Positions 1 to 8,618 of a stretch of DNA of 20,707 nucleotides are shown one piece after another; the first letter of the stretch is position 1; every line of letters begins with the position of its first letter. Source of the stretch: a virus; IMG/VR virus record IMGVR_UViG_3300005841_000090, positions 1 through 20,707 of that record; one strand, given 5' to 3'. Below the pieces are notes generated by a model. It made no database searches, was not told the DNA's origin, and was given only the letters and a program-made list of their open reading frames with translations. The position numbers were made by a program, and so were the translations under genes.

Positions 1-1186
1 CGCTCTGCGTATCAGGGGCGACGTTAGCCAACTGCTTCTTGGCGAAATTCGCCAGAGCATCACCACCGGGCGTACCGATACCAGAATTCTCCTGATAAAT
101 CTGCTGAAGAAGGTCATTCGTGGTCTGCGGATTGATCGCCGCCTGACCCTTGGTCATTTCGCGAATCTTGCCGAAATCTTCGGCCGCCGTCTGGGAACGC
201 CATTTCTCCAGACTCCCGATGACATTCTTGGTCGCGGCCTGGACCTGAGCACCAGCGATAGCGGGAGAAGCTTCGGAGGCCGTGATGCCATTGAGCGTGC
301 GGTCGAAGTAGTCAGCGAGCTGTTGCGTTCTGGCCTTGTCTCCCTGGAAAGCGAGGTCGCGGCTGAAGATCGACTGCCGCGCGGCGTTCTCCGCCATGTT
401 CGCAGCCTTGTTGCCGGAGACCTGAGCCGGGGTGAGCATGACTCCAGTCTTGGCCGCGAGGTCTTCACCTTGAGTTGCGAACGGGGAGTTGATGTCCTTC
501 CGGCCGAGGACGTTTAGGGCCTGCGCGGTCGCGTTGGACGGGAGAAGATTTTCGGCCAGCGTTCCAAGGCCCTTCAGGGCGGCCGTACCTGCCGCCCCCG
601 TTCCTGCCCCAATACCAATCTGCTTCAGCTTCTCCGCGAGGTAGTCCTCACCCTTATTTCCTCCGGTTATGAGGTCCGAGAGTTGCTTGGGCTGCGCAAC
701 ATCTGAGACGGGCTCCAGCACGCCTACAGCGCCGCCTGAAGCCGCTGCCTTTAAGAGCGATGGAATCCATGCGGCTTCCCCAGCAACAGCCGTGCCGGCC
801 AGCGGAGCGGTGATAGCGGCCTTCCCGATGAAGTTTCCGACTTGGCCCGCGCCCGTAGCATTCAGGGCCGCATCCATCTTTGCCTTGTCCGTTACTGCTT
901 TATCCGCGACTTTTGGCGTCAGCCCCGCATATTGTGCGAGTGCAGCTAAAGGCTGTAGCCCCATCGGGAGCGCGCCGGGGTTCTGGGCGAGATGCGCAGC
1001 CGCCTGCATGGAGCCTGCGGAAATATCCCCCATCCCAGCGCCAATCCCCGCGAGCACCTTGTCCATCGTGCTCATATCGGAGGTCGGGTCGGACGATTGA
1101 CCCTTGATCATCGCCGCAATGCGCGCAGCAGCCTCAGTGTCACCTGCGGCATCAGCGTTGCGAAGAGCTGCCATAAGATCGGCCAT
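1..1186 (-). CDS. Large Ala/Gly-rich virion protein, possible DNA-ejection (internal virion) protein; partial
   Basis: This is the last gene of the leftward structural operon. It runs off the left edge, so about 395 N-terminal residues are visible. The ATG overlaps the stop of the preceding gene as TAATG, which fixes the start. The protein opens with MADLMAALRNADAAGDTEAA, a short helical segment of a kind I recall at the start of large podovirus virion or DNA-transfer proteins. It continues with several Ala/Gly-rich, weakly hydrophobic stretches (about residues 46-60, 115-150 and 190-210) and then a more polar helical region. There is no signal peptide and no catalytic motif that I recognise. 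Its place after portal and low-complexity virion genes, and its size (over 395 residues), fit a protein ejected with the DNA. That role is inferred from context and composition; a structural scaffold or tail protein is also possible. Confidence 0.75.
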   Translation of the reverse strand, partial: MADLMAALRNADAAGDTEAAARIAAMIKGQSSDPTSDMSTMDKVLAGIGAGMGDISAGSMQAAAHLAQNPGALPMGLQPLAALAQYAGLTPKVADKAVTDKAKMDAALNATGAGQVGNFIGKAAITAPLAGTAVAGEAAWIPSLLKAAASGGAVGVLEPVSDVAQPKQLSDLITGGNKGEDYLAEKLKQIGIGAGTGAAGTAALKGLGTLAENLLPSNATAQALNVLGRKDINSPFATQGEDLAAKTGVMLTPAQVSGNKAANMAENAARQSIFSRDLAFQGDKARTQQLADYFDRTLNGITASEASPAIAGAQVQAATKNVIGSLEKWRSQTAAEDFGKIREMTKGQAAINPQTTNDLLQQIYQENSGIGTPGGDALANFAKKQLANVAPDTQS

Positions 1187-2331
1187 TACAAACCGCCGTA
1201 CTTTTTCAGAAGATCTGCATCACTCAATTGACCCGGAGTTTGTTGCTGTGGTGTCTGCTGCCCAAGTGTAGGGTTTCCTTGGCTAACAAGGTTTGTAACA
1301 TATTGGCGCAACCGAGCGATCTTCTCTTGGTTCACATCCTCTCGGCTTCCGAGACTAGGGAACCCTGCCATAAGCTGCTTCAGCTCAGCATCCGACTGGG
1401 AGCCTTGCCCCGGGACACGTGTCAGCGTCTGCAGTGGATTTACGAGCTGATCGATAGCTGCCTGAAACGATTGCTGACCTTCTCCAGGAATGTATTGGTC
1501 TATTGGGCCTGTCCATGCGGTGCCATTCTTAAGCTTCTTCTGAATGTCGTCCAAAATGCTCAGGACTTGTTTTCCAGCAACGCCCTTTCCAGCAGTTTCC
1601 TGCTGCGCAACGGTCAGTGGTTGAGTAATTGGCTTTCCATCGGCTCCAACCATCGGCTTCACTTGCCCTGTGTCCTTATCCACGACGCCAACGCCAGGGA
1701 CGATCTGATTGCTGCTGTCATGGCCGGTTAGCATGCGGGCAATATCAGATGGCGTAGCCCCATTAGCCTTAGCGAGCGCGATCTTTGCATTCAGTTCTGC
1801 CAGCGCTCCCGCCCCAGGTGCTTCTCGGTAGCGAGCTGCCGCTGCTGCCGCCGCATTCGCTTCAGCCGCAGCGGTGCTCTGAAGTGTGGAAGCAATACGT
1901 GGATCAACAGTGAGATTACCTTTGCCATCCACGAAGCCTACGCCAGTGACATAGGTTGGCTTCGCATAGTCTTGATCAGCCTGCGCCCTCCCCCGGTCTT
2001 TCAGGATTGAGCCCTGAATTTCTTCAGCCCACTTACGCTTCTCATCTGCCAGCTGCTGCTGGCGCGCGGCCTTTGCCTGGGAAAGCTGCTGCGAGAACTG
2101 GTCGCGAAGGATGTCTGTCAGGGACTGATTGTTGCTGCGCTGCTGCATATTGCCAGCGAGCTGGGATGCAATCGCCCCCAGGACGCCGAGTTTCCCCGAA
2201 TTAGGCACGTACTGTGCCTGCATGAGCTGTTGCGCCAGAGCTTGTCGCTGCTGCAGCTGCTGCTGGCGCGACATCAGGTCCGCCATGCTTGACGGGTCCA
2301 TGAAGGCCATCATATTCATTTGATCGGCCAT
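1186..2331 (-). CDS. Gln-rich putative virion protein, 381 aa
   Basis: The gene starts directly after the stop of its upstream neighbour (TAAATG) and overlaps the next gene by one base. The N-terminal third is helical and very rich in Gln and Met (residues about 1-110, including SRQQQLQQRQALAQQLMQAQ). A Pro/Gly-containing middle follows, then a charged helical part near 245-340. The tail is Gln/Pro-rich and ends in SDADLLKKYGGL, a type of ending I recall in phage virion-associated proteins. No enzymatic motif or membrane segment is apparent. It lies between another Gln/Asn-rich gene and the large partial protein, so a structural or ejection role is likely but inferred. I do not recognise a named family. 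Confidence 0.8.
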   Translation of the reverse strand: MADQMNMMAFMDPSSMADLMSRQQQLQQRQALAQQLMQAQYVPNSGKLGVLGAIASQLAGNMQQRSNNQSLTDILRDQFSQQLSQAKAARQQQLADEKRKWAEEIQGSILKDRGRAQADQDYAKPTYVTGVGFVDGKGNLTVDPRIASTLQSTAAAEANAAAAAAARYREAPGAGALAELNAKIALAKANGATPSDIARMLTGHDSSNQIVPGVGVVDKDTGQVKPMVGADGKPITQPLTVAQQETAGKGVAGKQVLSILDDIQKKLKNGTAWTGPIDQYIPGEGQQSFQAAIDQLVNPLQTLTRVPGQGSQSDAELKQLMAGFPSLGSREDVNQEKIARLRQYVTNLVSQGNPTLGQQTPQQQTPGQLSDADLLKKYGGL

Positions 2332-3519
2332 TTAGCCACCCATAAAGTAGCTGCCGAGCAACCCGGCCCACTGGCTGAGTGCTTGGTTGTTCGCATTCGC
2401 TTGGTTGTTGCCGTACTGGTTCTGATAGAGCTGACCCTGGTAATAGTTGTTGTAAGGGTTTTGGACGTCGATATTCCCCGCACCACCACCCGGCATGTAA
2501 TTGAAGAAGCTCTGGTTGCGGCTCTGATCCTGGTTCAACAAATTGTTGTTGTACTGGTTCACGCCCTGGCCCATGCCGAGCAGATTCATGAGGTTGCCGA
2601 AGTCCGTCTGGCTGACGTTCTGGCCGAAGGTCTGGTCGAACTGCCTTCCCTGCTCTCCCAACTGCGCCATACCGAGATTGTAGGAGTTCATGCTGTTTCC
2701 TCTCGATGCTCCGGCAGCAGCCTCAGCCGCGCCACGTGTCGCGTTTCCGCCGATGATCTGCTGCGCAATCCCGCTATTACCCCCAAGAAGCGCCTGCATG
2801 ATCCCCTGGTTACCCTGCAACTGCTGGCCGGCGTATTGGGAATTGGCACCGATCAGCGCCTGAGAAAGCTGCGCGGCGAGCTGTGACTGAGAAAGCCCCT
2901 GCCCGAAAGCTTGGCTCTGCGCGGCCAGCCCTTGCTGCTGAGCTTGAGCCTGCGCTTGGGAGTAAGCGTCATTCTTGGACTGGTCGAACTGCTGCTTGGC
3001 CGTGTTGTAAGCGGAACTCCCGGGCTGAATGCCCTGGTTGATCATCTGTTGATCGAACGCGGCGCTCTGCTGCTGCCACTGCGGGTCTAGCGTGCGTGTA
3101 GCCTGCTGGTACGCCTGGTCCACATACGGCTGCATTGTGGCCGACATGTCCTGCGCGCTCGTGCCCTGTACATGCGTAGGATCAGCTCCACCCTGCGTCC
3201 AGTTACCCATCCCGAGGTAGTCGGTATTCGGAGCTCCGCCCAAGCTCATCCAGCCCTGCGGATTCACGCCGCCCTGGTTCATCCAGTTTGACCACGGCGC
3301 CATCTGCGATTGCGTGCCCGCGCTCTGCCCCTGCGCGGACATGTCACCGAAGATGGGCTGGCCTTGCGTTCCCGTAGGGTTGGGATTCGTGGCACCTGTT
3401 GCGCCCGGGGTCTGCGGCGTTTGGTTCACGCCATTGACGAAATGCTGCGCCTGCCCATTGTAGGTGTAGTCGCCCGTATACCCCTGCTGGCGAAGCGTAT
3501 CGAGGTAGGAGGCAGGCAT
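2332..3519 (-). CDS. Asn/Gln/Tyr-rich putative virion protein, 395 aa
   Basis: The start has a clear ribosome binding site (GGAG, seven bases upstream), three bases after the previous stop. The protein is low in complexity throughout. Gln, Asn, Gly and Ser dominate, and the C-terminal 80 residues are Asn/Gln/Tyr-rich like prion domains (for example NPYNNYYQGQLYQNQYGNNQ). A recognisable middle segment near residues 145-190 reads DPQWQQQSAAFDQQMINQGI followed by a PGSSAYNTA stretch. I recall this pattern (helix, 'NQGI.PGS.AYN.A', helix) from structural proteins of podoviruses and prophages. It sits between two other low-complexity genes after the portal. The function is probably structural or ejection-related; this is inferred from position and pattern only. 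Confidence 0.8.
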   Translation of the reverse strand: MPASYLDTLRQQGYTGDYTYNGQAQHFVNGVNQTPQTPGATGATNPNPTGTQGQPIFGDMSAQGQSAGTQSQMAPWSNWMNQGGVNPQGWMSLGGAPNTDYLGMGNWTQGGADPTHVQGTSAQDMSATMQPYVDQAYQQATRTLDPQWQQQSAAFDQQMINQGIQPGSSAYNTAKQQFDQSKNDAYSQAQAQAQQQGLAAQSQAFGQGLSQSQLAAQLSQALIGANSQYAGQQLQGNQGIMQALLGGNSGIAQQIIGGNATRGAAEAAAGASRGNSMNSYNLGMAQLGEQGRQFDQTFGQNVSQTDFGNLMNLLGMGQGVNQYNNNLLNQDQSRNQSFFNYMPGGGAGNIDVQNPYNNYYQGQLYQNQYGNNQANANNQALSQWAGLLGSYFMGG

Positions 3520-3522
3520 GGA

Positions 3523-4188
3523 TTAGCTCCCCTGATTGCCGACAGGCATCGTGCGCTGGCCGATCTGGCCGACTCCGGGACCGCCAAACATCTGCAGGAG
3601 TTGCTGGAGACTTTGCTGCTGACCGCCTGAGTTTATTCCGCCGGTCGTCGCGAAGTTCCCATGGCCCTGCATGTACTGCTGGAAGGGAGCATAGGCAGCG
3701 TTAGGCCCAGACTGCGGGGGCGCCATCTGCTGCTGCGCGCCCATCTGCATCGGAGAGCCCATCTGGCCGCCCTGCATACCTCGGCCCTGAAGGGCGTTCA
3801 TCATCTGCGGGCTGCCCATGCTACCGCCGTTGATCTGGCCGGGCATGTTGGCACTCGGAGGCGGCATGCCTTGCTGTTTCAGGTTAGTGTTCAAGTTGTC
3901 TACTCCGTAGTGTTGGCCGACCTTGCCCATGATGGCGCTGGCGATTTGGTCCATTCCCTGGGGTACGTATTCTTTCGTGTAAGGCGTCGCGGCGGCGCCA
4001 AACGCGCGATCCATCGCCTGCTGCATCTGCGGGCTGAGACTCGTTGTCTGCGTCTCGTGCCCGTTCTCGCCCTGGCTCCAGCTCGTGGAGCCGAAGGGAT
4101 TGGAGGTGTTGTAGCGATTGTATTGGTTCTGAAGCCCGATGATTTCCTTCGGATCGGGAGCCGGAGGTGGCTTACTTGTACTGTCCAT
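3523..4188 (-). CDS. Gln/Met/Gly-rich putative virion protein, 221 aa
   Basis: The start is preceded by GAGGAA at good spacing and lies 17 bases inside the acetyltransferase-like gene, so the two are coupled. The N-terminus is Pro-rich and carries NQYNRYNTSNPFGSTSWSQ, a segment I recall in phage virion proteins encoded next to portal genes. The middle is helical (about residues 53-105). The rest is Gly/Met/Gln/Pro-rich low complexity (about residues 110-200). No catalytic motif or membrane segment is seen. It belongs to the same late operon as portal and terminase. A virion role is inferred; the low-complexity part makes homology claims unreliable. Confidence 0.75.
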   Translation of the reverse strand: MDSTSKPPPAPDPKEIIGLQNQYNRYNTSNPFGSTSWSQGENGHETQTTSLSPQMQQAMDRAFGAAATPYTKEYVPQGMDQIASAIMGKVGQHYGVDNLNTNLKQQGMPPPSANMPGQINGGSMGSPQMMNALQGRGMQGGQMGSPMQMGAQQQMAPPQSGPNAAYAPFQQYMQGHGNFATTGGINSGGQQQSLQQLLQMFGGPGVGQIGQRTMPVGNQGS

Positions 4189-4573
4189 ATTCGTTCCTCA
4201 ACAAGCCGTAAATCATCATGTCTTCATCGCCAAGCCCCTTTCTCAGCGTGCCTTCGTGCACAAATCCCAACTGTTTAGCCAGTTTCTGCGCTTTCGTATT
4301 ACTTGCGCTCGTCCTCACCGTGCAGCGGTTGCAGCGGGCGGTCTCAAACACGTACCAGAAAACGATTCTCAGAGACTCCCGCGTAATGCCTTTCTCCACC
4401 GCCACCGTAAGCTCGATATCAGCGCCATCCTTGTATGTCACATAACGGCTGAAACCCACCACCCATGCCACTTTTCCGTCAACTATTCTACCGATGAAGC
4501 GTGCGTCCTGCTGTAGCGTGATTCCGACCTTTTGCTCCAGCCATGATCGGAATCTCTCGTCCTCCAGAATCAC
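4172..4573 (-). CDS. GNAT-like N-acetyltransferase, 133 aa
   Basis: The GTG start overlaps the portal stop as GTGA. The C-terminal half has the GNAT fold signature: a strand-like region DIELTVAV, then a helix ending in CNRCTVRT, and the classic acetyl-CoA-binding helix and final strands NTKAQKLAKQLGFVHEGTLR with a C-terminal MMIYGLLRNEY. At 133 residues it is short but within the range of phage GNAT proteins. Known members transfer an acetyl group from acetyl-CoA to an amine. Related short acetyltransferases occur next to portal genes in other podoviruses, where the substrate is unknown. Its coupling to the portal gene suggests late expression. The fold assignment is fairly secure; the substrate (virion protein, host protein or small molecule) is not known. 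Confidence 0.75.
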   Translation of the reverse strand: MILEDERFRSWLEQKVGITLQQDARFIGRIVDGKVAWVVGFSRYVTYKDGADIELTVAVEKGITRESLRIVFWYVFETARCNRCTVRTSASNTKAQKLAKQLGFVHEGTLRKGLGDEDMMIYGLLRNEYGQYK

Positions 4574-6735
4574 TGGAAGTGACCGGGCCTAGCGACATGG
4601 CCGGATAAACTCGGATCGATTGGTGGACCCTTGATCGGCGTCATGGCTTGCTCGTGGATGTCCTGCGCCATCTGCGCCGTCTCGACCTGCGTCTTCGTGG
4701 TCTCCGCCGCCGTCTTCTGGTCGGCAACCTGCTTGCTCTGCGCGTCCGTAGCGAGCCGGATGTTCTCGCGCTGCTCCTTTCCGACGTTGACCTGCTGAAG
4801 CTGTCCCTGCGCCTGCTGGAGCTGTTTCTGTAGCTGCTGGACCTGCTCTTGACCTTGCTGCGCCTGCTGCTGGAACTGCGCGATCTGCTGGACTGTCCCG
4901 GGAGCGGCGTTGATCGCCTGTTCGAGCTGCCTGCCATTCTTGAAGGTGTTCACGGCGAACAGGAGAAGTTCCTTCCCCAGGTCGCCAGGAATCAAGCCCT
5001 TCTGGATCGCCGGCAGAATCTGCTGGAGATAACCCGTGACCGTAGTCAGGAACTCCAGGCGGTTTTGCTTCTCGGCGTATTCGTCCTGCACGACCGTCGA
5101 GTCAGACTCCACATCGATCGCGTAGCAGCGGCCATAGTCGGACTTGAGAACCTGGAGCTCTGCATCCGACAGTTGAATCCCGGTCATCTTCTCCAGAATC
5201 TCGGGCTGGAACCGCTCTGCCATGATCTCGGCCATGATGCGGAATACATCCCGGAAGAAGAGGGCGACAATACGGATTCGCTCGCCAACGCGGATATCGC
5301 CCCACTGCGCCTTGATCGATTGAGCAGTCGCTGTCTCGTTCGGGTCCGTGCTTCCCCGCTGGATATCGGATACGCCATAGATTTCCCAGATGTTCTGTTT
5401 GGTCTGCTCGCGAAGCTGGATCAGCTCTTGGACGACGCCGACCTTGTTCGTATTGTCGCGCATCATGACCACGGAGTCGTAGCCAGAGCTGCCGGGCTTC
5501 AGCGCATCCAATTTTGCCTGGAGGTTCGGGATGGGCTTGAGCGCGCCATCTTCGAGCTTGTTCAGGTCCTGAAGCTCGGTCGCAAAGCTCGCATCGTAGA
5601 ACCCAACGTCCTTGATCTGCCGGGTCAGCGACATGATGCGGTCGGTGAGCCTTGTGCATTCCTTGAACAGCGGCGCGCAGTACTTGTAGTCCGGTGACGG
5701 AACGAGGTCGTCATCCTTCACGTTCAGCAGCATAGGCTTCGGGCAGGGGAAAAAGTCCTTCAGCCCAAGAGGGTCATCCTCAGACTCCAGCTCCTTATCC
5801 AGCTCCTCGCAGATGAAGATACGCTGCTTCTTATCCTTGTCCCAGATTTCGTGGACGCAGAACTGCTCCTTGTACATATTGGAATCGGGCTTGTTCGGCG
5901 TCTTCACGCCTCCGTTTCCGCCGATCCCGGTCTTGTTGAGGTCAACACCCCATTTGTCGCTGATCTGGTCAGCCGTCAGCCAGTGATCGAATGCGACCCA
6001 TGTCACATTCCCCCAGTGCTGCTGCGGCTCCCAGCGGAATTGGTTCCAGCCGAAGGCGACGAGGTTGCAGACCTGATCGACCACCACATCCTGCATGGCA
6101 GGAATCGGTTCTGCGGTATGGATCATTGGGTCATAAGGTTGGCCCGACTCCTCGTCCAGCATGATCGGCTCGCCGGTTATGGGATTCAGGACCGGCTGGC
6201 TCTCCGTCTGCGTCTCCATCTCAACCTTGGCGATGCCCAAGCCAGCCACTAGGAGGTCGTTGACCGCCATATGGCCGTCAGCATCAAACTCCGTGGTGTC
6301 GATCGTGTAGGACAGCGCGCGCTCCATGCACTGCGCGATCTTGTTGTCATCTATGGGCGGCGGAGCAGGAGGTTGCGCTCCTTGTGTGGGCGCACTCGGG
6401 CCTTGAACGCCGGGTACTGGTAACGCGGCAGGAGCTTGCCCACCTCCGCCAAGCGGCTGGCTGGGAGGCTGAGAGCCAGTAAGGCTGGGATCGCTGGTGC
6501 CGGACTGGTCGGGGTACCGTTTACGTACGTCTGGCTTTGGAGGTTGTGCATAGATTCTCCCGTGCAGCACCTTCACAGTGGACCAGAACAGAGGGTAGGT
6601 GAACGTATTGTTCGTTTCCCGCGCGGTCTCTGCATAATACGCGCGCTGGGCTGATTCCGCATCCGTACGGAATTCGGCGTGCGCCTTCTCTTCCTGCTTC
6701 AGGCGCTTTACCCAGCGGTCACGCAGCGTGCTCAT
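4570..6735 (-). CDS. Portal protein, 721 aa
   Basis: The gene follows TerL with a 17-base overlap, the usual packaging order. The portal forms the dodecameric ring at one capsid vertex through which DNA enters and leaves. The N-terminal region (about 1-60) is helical and charged. It is followed by a Pro/Gly/Gln-rich insertion (about 75-128), then a long mixed alpha/beta core. The segment from EIYGVSDIQRGSTDPNETAT through the helices up to MAERFQPEILEKMTG resembles the stem/clip region of podovirus-type portals. The C-terminal 120 residues form a Gln-rich coiled coil (QQAQQGQEQVQQLQKQLQQA), a barrel-like extension of the kind seen in long podovirus portals. The length is at the upper end for portals and fits the P22-like size class. 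The call rests on position, length and this core pattern. Confidence 0.9.
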   Translation of the reverse strand: MSTLRDRWVKRLKQEEKAHAEFRTDAESAQRAYYAETARETNNTFTYPLFWSTVKVLHGRIYAQPPKPDVRKRYPDQSGTSDPSLTGSQPPSQPLGGGGQAPAALPVPGVQGPSAPTQGAQPPAPPPIDDNKIAQCMERALSYTIDTTEFDADGHMAVNDLLVAGLGIAKVEMETQTESQPVLNPITGEPIMLDEESGQPYDPMIHTAEPIPAMQDVVVDQVCNLVAFGWNQFRWEPQQHWGNVTWVAFDHWLTADQISDKWGVDLNKTGIGGNGGVKTPNKPDSNMYKEQFCVHEIWDKDKKQRIFICEELDKELESEDDPLGLKDFFPCPKPMLLNVKDDDLVPSPDYKYCAPLFKECTRLTDRIMSLTRQIKDVGFYDASFATELQDLNKLEDGALKPIPNLQAKLDALKPGSSGYDSVVMMRDNTNKVGVVQELIQLREQTKQNIWEIYGVSDIQRGSTDPNETATAQSIKAQWGDIRVGERIRIVALFFRDVFRIMAEIMAERFQPEILEKMTGIQLSDAELQVLKSDYGRCYAIDVESDSTVVQDEYAEKQNRLEFLTTVTGYLQQILPAIQKGLIPGDLGKELLLFAVNTFKNGRQLEQAINAAPGTVQQIAQFQQQAQQGQEQVQQLQKQLQQAQGQLQQVNVGKEQRENIRLATDAQSKQVADQKTAAETTKTQVETAQMAQDIHEQAMTPIKGPPIDPSLSGHVARPGHFQ

Positions 6736-8188
6736 GCAGTTCCTTCATGGTAATAGGGGCATCCCAGACCAGCGGTTTCTTGACGGGCAGTCTCGGAGCG
6801 TTCCACGTATGATCGATAAAGCGGCCGAGCAGCGAGCAAGTGTCTACCGCGTCATCATGCTTGCCGCTCGGGAAGCGCAGCAGCTGATCGATCACGCGCT
6901 CAGCCCAAAGTCCCTCGGCGTCCTGAGCAGCGCTTGTCCGCACCATTGATTGCGGGAAATAGACCTTCCCCACAGAGCACATGGCCTGGAAGCTTCGCGC
7001 ATTCGCCTCCTTGTTCGCCTGCCCATGCGGCAGCCATTCGCAAGCCACGTAAATGCGGCGTTCCTCCATAGACTTTCGCAAGAAAGGCTCAACCGCTCTC
7101 CGAATCGGTCCAGTCTCACCGATGAAGTAGTGCGGCGACCAGCGCTTTACCCGATCCAGCATCGCTGTTGTCCAGACATCCGCGCTCGCTTGGCTATGCC
7201 ACCAGTCCAGAGCGTAGATATTGCCCATCGTATCCACGCCCCACACAGCAAGCTCGGTATAGTCCCCGTCACCTTCCGTCACGGCGAAGTCACCGGACAT
7301 ATAGATGGTCATACTGTCGGGAGCCTGAGTGTAGTAGCGCATCCACTCGCGCTTGAAGAACGTACCCTGCTCGCTGGTCGGGGTCTGCTGGTAGAGGCTC
7401 AGCCAGTCACGTGGACCAATCGTTCCCTGGATGCTGTGAAGCTCGGACAGCGGATACCATTCGGGCCATAGGGCCTTTTCCTCGCCATCCTCTACCCGGA
7501 GTGCAGGGAAGCTAACTACTTCCCACTGCTCACCGCCTTCGCTCTGTGCCGCCAGGAGACGGCCTGCAAGGTCATCCTCGTGCCAGCGCGTGCAGATGAT
7601 CACGATAGCACCGCCGGGCATCAGGCGCGTGCGCAAGGTGCTTGTGTACCAGTGCCAGAGCGTATCCCGTAGCTTCTCGCTCTCGGCGTCCTGCCGGTTC
7701 TTCAGCGGGTCATCGATCAGAGCCAGATGAGCACCACGCCCAGTAATCGGACCACCAGCGCCCACGGCCACATAGATGCCGCCTTCCTCGGTGTGCCATC
7801 TGCCCTTTGCAGTCGAGTCAGCAGCGAGACGCGTGTTGAACAGGGCTTTGTAGGTCTCGTCCTGAATGATTCCCCGGACCTCGCGGCCGAAGTCCTCGGC
7901 GAAGTCGCTGGCGTAGGTCGCTGTGATGATCTGCTTGGTGGGATTGCGGCCGATGTACCACGCCGGGAAGCGACGGGAGGCAAGCTCAGACTTCGTGTGA
8001 CGGGGGGGCGCAAAGATCATCAGCCGACGACACTCACCTCTCTCCACGCGCTCCAGGGCGTCTGCGATGCGTTTGTGATGCTCAGCCGGGGCGAAGTCAG
8101 GCTTGGTGTATTGCGTGAACGCGATCAGCGACCGCCGAGCCTGCCTGCGGGCAAGCAGTTCCTCGGCGATGGCGGATTCATCGATCAT
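6719..8188 (-). CDS. Terminase large subunit (TerL): packaging ATPase and nuclease, 489 aa
   Basis: TerL cuts concatemeric phage DNA and pumps it into the procapsid with ATP. The N-terminal ATPase domain has a Walker A variant PPRHTKS (residues 61-67), a Walker B LALIDD (155-160) and a coupling motif ICTRWHEDDL (198-207). The C-terminal RNase H-like nuclease domain shows SGDFAVTEG with the metal-binding Asp at 300, an acidic residue in FIGETG (Glu358), and HDDAVD (444-449), which supplies the last acidic ligands. All key residues are present and the length is normal. The start overlaps the previous gene as ATGA, and the end overlaps the portal. The small-subunit candidate lies three genes upstream, with two small genes between. 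Confidence 0.96.
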   Translation of the reverse strand: MIDESAIAEELLARRQARRSLIAFTQYTKPDFAPAEHHKRIADALERVERGECRRLMIFAPPRHTKSELASRRFPAWYIGRNPTKQIITATYASDFAEDFGREVRGIIQDETYKALFNTRLAADSTAKGRWHTEEGGIYVAVGAGGPITGRGAHLALIDDPLKNRQDAESEKLRDTLWHWYTSTLRTRLMPGGAIVIICTRWHEDDLAGRLLAAQSEGGEQWEVVSFPALRVEDGEEKALWPEWYPLSELHSIQGTIGPRDWLSLYQQTPTSEQGTFFKREWMRYYTQAPDSMTIYMSGDFAVTEGDGDYTELAVWGVDTMGNIYALDWWHSQASADVWTTAMLDRVKRWSPHYFIGETGPIRRAVEPFLRKSMEERRIYVACEWLPHGQANKEANARSFQAMCSVGKVYFPQSMVRTSAAQDAEGLWAERVIDQLLRFPSGKHDDAVDTCSLLGRFIDHTWNAPRLPVKKPLVWDAPITMKELHEHAA

Positions 8189-8556
8189 CCAATGATGTCT
8201 CTAACCGGCATCGGCTGGTGGAAGTAGTCTCGGCACACGCCGCCGAATGCGAACGTCTTCCCGCATGTCGGGCACAGGGGCTTGAGGGTCTTGCTCTCCT
8301 TCCCGCGCATGGCCTTGGCGATCAGCATGCCGTAGGTCTGATCTGCATCCTGGGGGAAGTTCTGCTGGCTGACGAAGTTCACGACTAGCTCAAGCATCTT
8401 CACGCGCTCTTCCAGAGAAGTCGTATCGGCCTCTTCTCGCGTCACGCCAATGCCATGGTGGATCGTATTGTTCACGGATTCGACCAACTGAGGGTCAAAA
8501 ACGGTCTCTACGTGAAGCGGCGTTTCTTTAGACCCGTCGTTCTGCACAACACTCAT
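8185..8556 (-). CDS. Small zinc-ribbon-like protein upstream of TerL, 123 aa
   Basis: The chosen ATG has a good site (AGGGGAAAGG just upstream). A longer reading frame starting at 8655 would run into the previous gene and has no such site. The gene overlaps TerL as ATGA. The protein is mostly helical, with a charged middle (TSLEERVKMLELVVNF). Near the C-terminus it has CPTCGKTFAFGGVC, a CxxC and a further Cys that could bind zinc. I do not recognise the family. Its place between the small terminase candidate and TerL suggests a packaging accessory role, but that is only positional. It could also be an alternative DNA-recognition partner of TerL. Confidence 0.75.
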   Translation of the reverse strand: MSVVQNDGSKETPLHVETVFDPQLVESVNNTIHHGIGVTREEADTTSLEERVKMLELVVNFVSQQNFPQDADQTYGMLIAKAMRGKESKTLKPLCPTCGKTFAFGGVCRDYFHQPMPVRDIIG

Positions 8557-8618
8557 GCCCTTTCCCCTAAAAAGAGCCAGCCGGTCCCGAGCGGATTGCG
8601 GCTGGCGGAGTGGGTAAC

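Noticed and set aside
4849-5697. A plus-strand reading frame of 282 codons opposite the portal gene
   Set aside because: It lies entirely antisense to the portal coding sequence; the Leu/Arg/Asp-rich translation is a shadow of the portal codons.
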